From Pseudomonas jinjuensis (GTDB taxonomy: Bacteria; Pseudomonadota; Gammaproteobacteria; Pseudomonadales; Pseudomonadaceae), in NCBI RefSeq assembly GCF_900103845.1, contig NZ_FNIJ01000019.1, positions 62,001 through 126,000 on the forward strand: DNA of 64,000 nucleotides. Direction: 5' to 3'. The notes under the pieces are model-generated. The model was not told the DNA's origin, searched no databases, and saw only the letters and a program-made list of their open reading frames with translations. The translations under genes and the position numbers were made by a program. Position 1 is the first letter of the stretch, and the number at the start of each line of letters is the position of its first letter. Positions 58,825 to 64,000 of the stretch are shown in pieces.

Positions 58825-59862
58825 ATGCAATACCGTCCGCTCGGCCAGACCGACATCAAGGTGAGTGCGCTCTGCCTGGGAACCATGACCTGGGGCGAAC
58901 AGAACAGCGAGGCGGAAGCCTTCGCGCAGATCGAACGCGCCAGGGCAGCCGGCATCAACTTCATCGACACCGCCGAGATGTACCCGGTACCGCCCCGCGC
59001 GGAAACCTATTCGCGCACCGAACAGATCATCGGCAACTGGTTCCGCAAGCACGGCGATCGCGACGACTGGATCCTCGCCAGCAAGATCGCCGGCCCCGGC
59101 AACGGCATCAGCCATATCCGCGACGGCCAGTTGAAGCACAACCGCCAGCACATCGTCGCCGCCCTCGACGCCAGCCTGAAGCGGCTGCAGACCGACCGGA
59201 TCGACCTCTACCAGTTGCACTGGCCGGAGCGCAGCACCAACTTCTTCGGCCAACTGGGATACCAGCACCGCGAACAGGACTTCACCCCGCTGGAGGAAAC
59301 CCTGGAAGCGCTGGACGAACAGGTACGCGCCGGCAAGATCCGCCACATCGGCCTGTCCAACGAGACGCCCTGGGGCACCATGAAATTCCTCCAGCTCGCC
59401 GAGTCGCGCGGCTGGCCGCGCGCGGTATCGATCCAGAACCCGTACAACCTGCTCAACCGCAGCTTCGAAGTGGGCCTGGCGGAAATCGCCATCCGCGAGC
59501 GCTGCGGCCTGCTCGCCTATTCGCCGATGGCCTTCGGCATGCTTTCCGGCAAGTACGAGAACGGCGCGCGCCCGGCGAACGCCCGGATCACCCTGTTCAG
59601 CCGCTTCACCCGCTACACCAACCCGCAGAGCCAGCGGGCCTGCTCGCGCTACGTGGCCCTCGCTCGCGAACACGGACTGGACCCGGCGCAGATGGCCCTC
59701 GCCTTCGTCACCCGGCAGCCGTTCGTCACCAGCAACATCATCGGCGCCACCTCGCTGGAACAGCTGGAAGCGAACCTCGCCAGCTTCGAACTGCAACTGA
59801 GCGACGAAGTGCTGGCCGGAATCGAAGCCATCCACAAGGACCAGCCCAACCCTGCCCCCTGA
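58825..59862 (+). CDS. Aldo/keto reductase, Tas family
   Basis: A 345-aa NADP(H)-dependent AKR of the Tas type. The catalytic tetrad positions are seen as the Asp/Tyr in NFIDTAEMY (about 47-55), Lys in ILASKIAG (about 85) and His in LYQLHWPER (about 130). The cofactor loop near the end is IIGATSLEQLEANL. Substrate unknown; E. coli tas complements a prephenate dehydrogenase mutant. The AAGGAG site six bases before ATG 58825 sets the start. An inverted repeat without a T-run follows at 59872-59897. Confidence 0.92.
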   Translation: MQYRPLGQTDIKVSALCLGTMTWGEQNSEAEAFAQIERARAAGINFIDTAEMYPVPPRAETYSRTEQIIGNWFRKHGDRDDWILASKIAGPGNGISHIRDGQLKHNRQHIVAALDASLKRLQTDRIDLYQLHWPERSTNFFGQLGYQHREQDFTPLEETLEALDEQVRAGKIRHIGLSNETPWGTMKFLQLAESRGWPRAVSIQNPYNLLNRSFEVGLAEIAIRERCGLLAYSPMAFGMLSGKYENGARPANARITLFSRFTRYTNPQSQRACSRYVALAREHGLDPAQMALAFVTRQPFVTSNIIGATSLEQLEANLASFELQLSDEVLAGIEAIHKDQPNPAP

Positions 59863-59871
59863 CCTACCACG

Positions 59872-59897
59872 GCCCTCGCCCGTTTCCGGGCGAGGGC
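59872..59897 (+). terminator. Hairpin after the aldo/keto reductase gene
   Basis: Arms GCCCTCGCCCG and CGGGCGAGGGC around TTTC, ten bases after the stop. There is no T-run, so it may be a weak terminator or mRNA 3' stabiliser. Confidence 0.5.
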
Positions 59898-60028
59898 GTG
59901 CGCCTGGCCGGGAAACGCAGCGACGGTTACGTACGCTTACTGGACAGCATCGCCAATTGGTAAGACGATTCCGCCACCAGATGTCCTCTTAAGCGTCAAT
60001 TCCGTCATCCGCAGAAGCACAAGAAAAA

Positions 60029-61030
60029 ATGATGCACAGCCAAGCGCCCAGGAAGCTGCAGAACGTCAGCATCCTCGCGACCAACGGAGTCTTCGCCTCT
60101 ACCCTGATGCAGGCCCGGGATTTCTTCCACATGGCCAGCCTGCGCTACGGCAAGCAGCAAGGGCTCGGCATCATGCCCGGCTTCCAGACCCGCATCGTCA
60201 GCCCCGACGGTGAGCCGGTGACCAGCTTCAGCGGCGACCGCCTGCCGGTGGACGGCCCGCTCGACGAGCCGGACATCGTGATCCTGCCGTCGTTCTGGGG
60301 AGACTTCGACGCGCTGCTGGGCAGCCATCCCCAGGTATTGCCCTGGCTGCGCGAACGCCACGCCAAGGGCAGCGTGCTGTGCGGCGAGGCCACCGGCGTC
60401 TTCTGGCTGGCCCAGGCGGGCCTGCTCGACGGCAAGGAAGCGACCACCTACTGGCGCTTCTTCCGCGAGTTCGCCGAGCGCTACCCGCAGATCCTGCTCA
60501 ACCAGGAAAAGCACATCACCGACGCGGACAACATCTATACCGCCAGCGCCAACACCTCGGCCCGCGACGTGTACATCCACGTGATCGAAGGCTTCTGCGG
60601 CATCCACGTCGCCCAGGGCGTGGCGCGGGACATCCTCCACGAAGTGCAGCGCAGCTATACGCCCGGCCGCCTGGGCTTCGGCGGCCAGAAGCTGCACCAC
60701 GACCCGGTCATCCTCCAGGTCCAGCAATGGCTGGAGGAGCACTATGCGGACAAGTTCCGCTTCGAGGACGTCGCCCGCGACCACGGCATGAGCATCCGCA
60801 ACTTCATGCGGCGCTTCCAGGCGGCGACCGGCGACAAGCCGCTGCACTACCTGCAGCGCCTGCGCATCGAGACCGCGCGCAACCTGCTCACCACCACGCG
60901 CAAGAGCATCAAGACGATCAGCTACGAAGTGGGCTACGACGACGCCAGCTTCTTCGCCCGCCTGTTCCGCCAGCACACCAGCCTGTCGCCGCACCACTAC
61001 CGGCGGCAGTCGCTGCAGAAGGATGGCTGA
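60029..61030 (+). CDS. GlxA-type transcriptional regulator (DJ-1/PfpI + AraC HTH), orphan
   Basis: A 333-aa protein. The N-terminal DJ-1/PfpI-like domain (about 10-195) has PDIVILPSFWGDF and LCGEATGVFWLAQAGLLDG; the C-terminal AraC domain has FRFEDVARDHGMSIRNFMRRF and TISYEVGYDDASFFARLFRQHTSLSPHHYRR-type sequence. It belongs to the same family as the regulator at 11897-12925 but is only distantly similar. No obvious target gene is beside it: the neighbour on the left is an aldo/keto reductase on the same strand, the one on the right is convergent zapE. In PAO1, as I recall, other genes occupy this junction. Confidence 0.88.
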   Translation: MMHSQAPRKLQNVSILATNGVFASTLMQARDFFHMASLRYGKQQGLGIMPGFQTRIVSPDGEPVTSFSGDRLPVDGPLDEPDIVILPSFWGDFDALLGSHPQVLPWLRERHAKGSVLCGEATGVFWLAQAGLLDGKEATTYWRFFREFAERYPQILLNQEKHITDADNIYTASANTSARDVYIHVIEGFCGIHVAQGVARDILHEVQRSYTPGRLGFGGQKLHHDPVILQVQQWLEEHYADKFRFEDVARDHGMSIRNFMRRFQAATGDKPLHYLQRLRIETARNLLTTTRKSIKTISYEVGYDDASFFARLFRQHTSLSPHHYRRQSLQKDG

Positions 61031-61032
61031 AA

Positions 61033-61066
61033 CGAAAAAGGGCCACCCCTCGGGCAGCCCTTTTCG
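61033..61066. terminator. Bidirectional terminator (GlxA-type gene / zapE)
   Basis: Arms AAAAGGGC (61036-61043) and GCCCTTTT (61057-61064), with A-run left and T-run right, between convergent genes. Confidence 0.8.
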
Positions 61067-61081
61067 CATTGCTCGCTCGCC

Positions 61082-62176
61082 CTACGGACGGTGCGGCCGG
61101 GACAGGTACTCGTGGGACTGCATTTCCAGCAGGCGGCTGAGGGTGCGCTGGAATTCGAACTCCAGGCGCCCGCCGGTGTACAGGTCCTTCAGCTCGACCT
61201 CGGCGGAAATGATCAGCTTGACGTTGCGGTCGTAGAACTCGTCCACCAGGTTGATGAAGCGTCGCGCCATGTCGTCCTTGGTCACGCCCATCTGCTCGAC
61301 GTTGGAGAGCAGCACCGCGTGGAAGATCTTCGCCAGCTCGATGTAGTCGTTCTGGCTGCGCGGACCGTCGCACAGCTCGCGGAATTCGAACCAGGCGACG
61401 TCCTCGCAGACGCGCACGGAGCGGATCTCGCGGTTCTCGATCATCAGCGCCTCGCCTTCCACCGCCTGGGTGCAGTCGGGCAGCAGGCTGCCGAAGCTCT
61501 TGCGCAGGCTCTGATCGGCATCCGCGTCGAGCGGCCAGTGGTACAGCTCGGCCTGCTCCAGGGCGCGCAGGCGGTAATCCACACCACTGTCGACGTTGAC
61601 CACCTCGGTATGCTCCTTGAGCAGGGCGATCGCCGGCAGGAAGCGGGCGCGCTGCAGTCCGTCCTTGTACAGACCGTCCGGGACGATGTTGGAGGTCGCC
61701 ACCAGGCTCACGCCGTTCTTGAACAGCTCCTCGAGCAGGGTCGCGAGGATCATGGCGTCGGTGATGTCGGAAACGAAGAACTCGTCGAAGCAGATCACCC
61801 GGGCCTCGTCGGCGAAGCGCTTGCCGATGATGGTCAGCGGGTTCTTCTCGCCCTTGAGGGTCTTCATTTCCTCGTGCACGCGCTTCATGAAGCGGTGGAA
61901 GTGCGTGCGCATCTTCTGCTTGAACGGCAGCGCTTCGAAGAAAGTGTCGACCAGGTAGGTCTTGCCGCGGCCGACGCCGCCCCAGAAATACAGGCCCTTG
62001 ACCGGGCCCTGGGATTTCTTGCCGAGCAGCTTGCCGAACAGCCCGGGTCTGGCCTGGTCGGCCGCCAGCAGGTCGTCGTACAGGCGCTGCAGGTGTCTCA
62101 CTGCATTGGCCTGTGCAGCATCGTGGAAGAAATCGGGACGTTTGAGGTCTTCCTGGTAGCGCTGAAGAGGCGTCAT
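61082..62176 (-). CDS. zapE: Cell division ATPase ZapE (AFG1 family)
   Basis: A 364-aa AAA-type ATPase. Walker A is GGVGRGKTYLVD (about 66-77), Walker B CFDEFFVSDITDA (about 130-142), with the AFG1 family text HFHRFMKRVHEE. ZapE binds FtsZ and becomes important for division under stress in E. coli. I use ATG 62176 (MTPLQRYQ). A TTG four codons upstream is also in frame. A hairpin lies between this gene and the upstream trpS. Confidence 0.95.
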   Translation of the reverse strand: MTPLQRYQEDLKRPDFFHDAAQANAVRHLQRLYDDLLAADQARPGLFGKLLGKKSQGPVKGLYFWGGVGRGKTYLVDTFFEALPFKQKMRTHFHRFMKRVHEEMKTLKGEKNPLTIIGKRFADEARVICFDEFFVSDITDAMILATLLEELFKNGVSLVATSNIVPDGLYKDGLQRARFLPAIALLKEHTEVVNVDSGVDYRLRALEQAELYHWPLDADADQSLRKSFGSLLPDCTQAVEGEALMIENREIRSVRVCEDVAWFEFRELCDGPRSQNDYIELAKIFHAVLLSNVEQMGVTKDDMARRFINLVDEFYDRNVKLIISAEVELKDLYTGGRLEFEFQRTLSRLLEMQSHEYLSRPHRP

Positions 62177-62192
62177 GATCGGTAGCAAGGCA

Positions 62193-62228
62193 ACGAAAAC
62201 GGGGCCGACACTTTAGCGACGGCCCCGC
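62193..62228 (-). terminator. Terminator between trpS and zapE
   Basis: Arms CGGGGCC (62200-62206) and GGCCCCG (62221-62227), followed on the minus strand by TTTTCGTT. A second hairpin, GGCCATCC/GGATGGCC at 62241-62261, lies closer to the trpS stop. If they work, zapE needs its own promoter in the remaining 20 or so bases or relies on read-through. Confidence 0.6.
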
Positions 62229-62271
62229 TTCTTGGCAATCGGCCATCCGTCGAGGATGGCCTTGCGCCGTC

Positions 62272-63615
62272 TTACTCCTGCGGTGCCAGTGCCTCGCGCA
62301 CGCGCTCGATGGCGGCATCGCGTGCAGCGGCATCGGCGAAGGCCGGGCTGCTCGCCACCACCTCGCCATCCAGGCACAGACTGAAGGCGTCGCCTTCGCT
62401 GCGCAGGTCCAGCGCCTCGCCGGACTGCAGGCGCTTGCTGACCTGGCCGGCCGCCTTGCCGTCGGCGAACGCCTTCGACAGCAGCAGTTGCTCGCCGGCG
62501 GCATCCAGCAGGCGGAAGCGGAAGCCCTCGTCATCGCGGAAGCTGACCAGACGGGCGCTCTTCGCGGCCTTTTTCTTGCCGCTCGCGGCGACCTGCACTT
62601 CGCTGCGGAAGGAGCGCAGGCCGACCGCTTCGCGCAGCTCGCCGAGGAACGGCGTGGCGATGCGGCGCGCCTTGGCGGCGCCGGCCAGGAGGATGTCCTC
62701 CAGGTCCGCCGGGCGCTCGATCAGCGCGTGATAACGCTCGCGCGCCTCGCCCAGTTCGCCGTCGAGCAGCTGGAACAGGCGCTGCTTGGCTTCGCCCCAG
62801 GCCAGGCCGTCGATCAGTTCGGTACGGAAAGCGGCGACCTGCGCCGGCGTGGCGAACGCCTGGTAGAGGGTGAACAGGTGCGAATTGTCCGGGTCCTTCG
62901 GTTCGCCGGGTGCGCGCGAGTCGGTGATGATCCGCGCAATGGCGTCCTTCAGCTGCCTGGCGCTGCCGAACAGCGGAATGGTGTTGTCGTAGCTCTTCGA
63001 CATCTTGCGGCCGTCGAGACCCGGCAGCGTCGCCACCTCTTCCTCGATCACCGCTTCCGGCAGGGTGAAGAATTCACGACCGGCGCCGAACAGGTGATTG
63101 AAGCGCTGGCCGATGTCGCGGGCCATTTCCACGTGCTGGATCTGGTCGCGGCCGACCGGCACCCGGTGCGCATTGAACATCAGGATGTCCGCCGCCATCA
63201 GCACCGGGTAGCTGTACAGGCCCATGGTCACGCCGGCATCGGGGTCTTCGCCGGCCTCGACGTTCTTGTCCACCGACGCCTTGTAGGCGTGCGCGCGGTT
63301 GAGCAGGCCCTTGGCGGTCACGCAGGTCAGCAGCCAGGTCAGCTCGGGAATCTCGGGAATGTCGGACTGGCGGTAGAAGGTCGCCTTGTCGGTATCCAGG
63401 CCGCAGGCCAGCCAGGTGGCGGCGATTTCCAGGCGCGAGCGCTGGATGCGCAGCGGGTCGTCGCACTTGATCAGCGCGTGGTAGTCGGCCAGGAAGTAGA
63501 AGGAGTCGGCCTGGGGATCGCGGCTGGCGATGATCGCCGGGCGGATCGCACCGGCGTAGTTGCCGAGGTGCGGCGTGCCGGTGGTGGTGATGCCGGTCAG
63601 GATACGAGTCGTCAT
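62272..63615 (-). CDS. trpS: Tryptophan--tRNA ligase
   Basis: A 447-aa class I aminoacyl-tRNA synthetase. The HIGH-type motif is [13 protein letters not shown] (about 11-23), and KMSKS is exact in [14 protein letters not shown] near residue 200. The catalytic and anticodon-recognition parts end near residue 340. About 105 extra residues follow (starting around [21 protein letters not shown]), absent from the roughly 334-aa E. coli enzyme. The Lys-rich linker and small alpha/beta-looking tail are common in Pseudomonas TrpRS; their role is not known to me. Confidence 0.95.
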   Translation of the reverse strand: MTTRILTGITTTGTPHLGNYAGAIRPAIIASRDPQADSFYFLADYHALIKCDDPLRIQRSRLEIAATWLACGLDTDKATFYRQSDIPEIPELTWLLTCVTAKGLLNRAHAYKASVDKNVEAGEDPDAGVTMGLYSYPVLMAADILMFNAHRVPVGRDQIQHVEMARDIGQRFNHLFGAGREFFTLPEAVIEEEVATLPGLDGRKMSKSYDNTIPLFGSARQLKDAIARIITDSRAPGEPKDPDNSHLFTLYQAFATPAQVAAFRTELIDGLAWGEAKQRLFQLLDGELGEARERYHALIERPADLEDILLAGAAKARRIATPFLGELREAVGLRSFRSEVQVAASGKKKAAKSARLVSFRDDEGFRFRLLDAAGEQLLLSKAFADGKAAGQVSKRLQSGEALDLRSEGDAFSLCLDGEVVASSPAFADAAARDAAIERVREALAPQE

Positions 63616-63657
63616 GGGATACCAGAGTTCAGCGCAGGAAAATTAGCGGGCCGGATG

Positions 63658-64000
63658 TTAACGCGGCGCGTCGTGGCGGGCGAGTCGTGGCAGCAGGAGG
63701 TCCTTCAGTTCGACCAGCTTGCCATGGAAGAAGTGGCTGCAGTCCGCCACGCGGAGCAGCTCGTGCGGCTTGTCCAGGGCGGCGCTCCAGGCGTAGACGC
63801 GCTCGGGCGTGACCACCTCGTCGGCTTCCGGCTGGATCACCGTCAGCGGGCACTGCGCCGGCAGCTCGACGCCGAAACGCTCCACCGGCGGCGCCAGCAT
63901 GAACAGACGGGCCAACTGGGCGTCCTCGTCCTCCAGCCGCGCCGCGGCATTGCCGACCACGCAGGAGCCGAAGGAAAAGCCCATCAGGGTCAATGGCAGG
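63658..64000 (-). CDS. Alpha/beta hydrolase, 5' part outside the window
   Basis: The C-terminal roughly 113 residues of a serine hydrolase of the KANL3/Tex30-like or dienelactone-type alpha/beta fold. The nucleophile elbow GFSFGS lies near the right edge. The acid is likely the Asp/Glu in QPEADEVVTP, and the catalytic His is in DCSHFFHGKL. The gene continues past base 64000. Substrate unknown. It is the next minus-strand gene upstream of trpS, 42 bases away. Confidence 0.88.
   Translation of the reverse strand, partial: LPLTLMGFSFGSCVVGNAAARLEDEDAQLARLFMLAPPVERFGVELPAQCPLTVIQPEADEVVTPERVYAWSAALDKPHELLRVADCSHFFHGKLVELKDLLLPRLARHDAPR

Overview
The window is GC-rich bacterial chromosome, almost fully coding, from a Pseudomonas of the P. 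aeruginosa lineage. The gene order (colRS, groESL, ampG, mscS-like, argJ, secA, the complete dcw cluster ending in lpxC, rnpB, lpoA-yraN-gmhA, sspAB, petABC, rplM-rpsI, zapE, trpS) is the order I recall around PA4377-PA4440 of strain PAO1. It is probably not P. aeruginosa itself. FtsI is clearly diverged from the PAO1 sequence as I remember it, and at least one multi-gene block that PAO1 lacks sits between ampG and the mscS homologue. Relatives such as P. nitroreducens, P. citronellolis or P. knackmussii are plausible; the species cannot be fixed by eye.

Layout: 0.2-3.8 kb holds a small exported protein, an InaA-type kinase-like protein, a methyltransferase and the ColS/ColR two-component system. 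4.0-6.7 kb holds groEL, groES (with a likely sigma-32 promoter) and fxsA. 6.7-11.8 kb holds a HugZ-like protein, an SDR, a DUF481 outer-membrane protein, an alkyltransferase-like DNA-damage protein and the muropeptide permease AmpG. 11.9-18.0 kb is the accessory block: GlxA-type regulator, GabP-like permease, a divergent regulatory gap, a second SDR, an orphan EutH-family transporter and a LuxR-type regulator. Together they look like an uptake and oxidation module for an amine or amino alcohol. 18.1-30.9 kb is housekeeping and signalling: MscS channel, YajQ, a response regulator with a degenerate GGDEF domain, PanE, a large orphan histidine kinase, a cobalamin adenosyltransferase, a Nudix/thiamine-phosphate-synthase-like fusion, a GST, ArgJ, SecA and DciA.

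30.9-48.8 kb is the division and cell wall cluster, read right to left from a promoter with three MraZ boxes: mraZ, rsmH, ftsL, ftsI, murE, murF, mraY, murD, ftsW, murG, murC, ddlB, ftsQ, ftsA, ftsZ, then lpxC. Nearly all genes overlap or touch, so expression should be coupled. It makes the UDP-MurNAc-pentapeptide and lipid II precursors, the septal synthase and the Z-ring parts.

48.9-53.8 kb has rnpB (minus strand), rsmI and the conserved lpoA-yraN-gmhA/diaA-dolP run. 53.8-58.7 kb has sspB/sspA, the cytochrome bc1 operon petABC and rpsI/rplM. 58.8-64.0 kb has an aldo/keto reductase, a second GlxA-type regulator, zapE, trpS with a long C-terminal extension, and a hydrolase cut by the window end. 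No tRNA, rRNA, CRISPR array, insertion sequence, integrase or phage gene was seen. Comparisons with PAO1 are from memory, not from a search.
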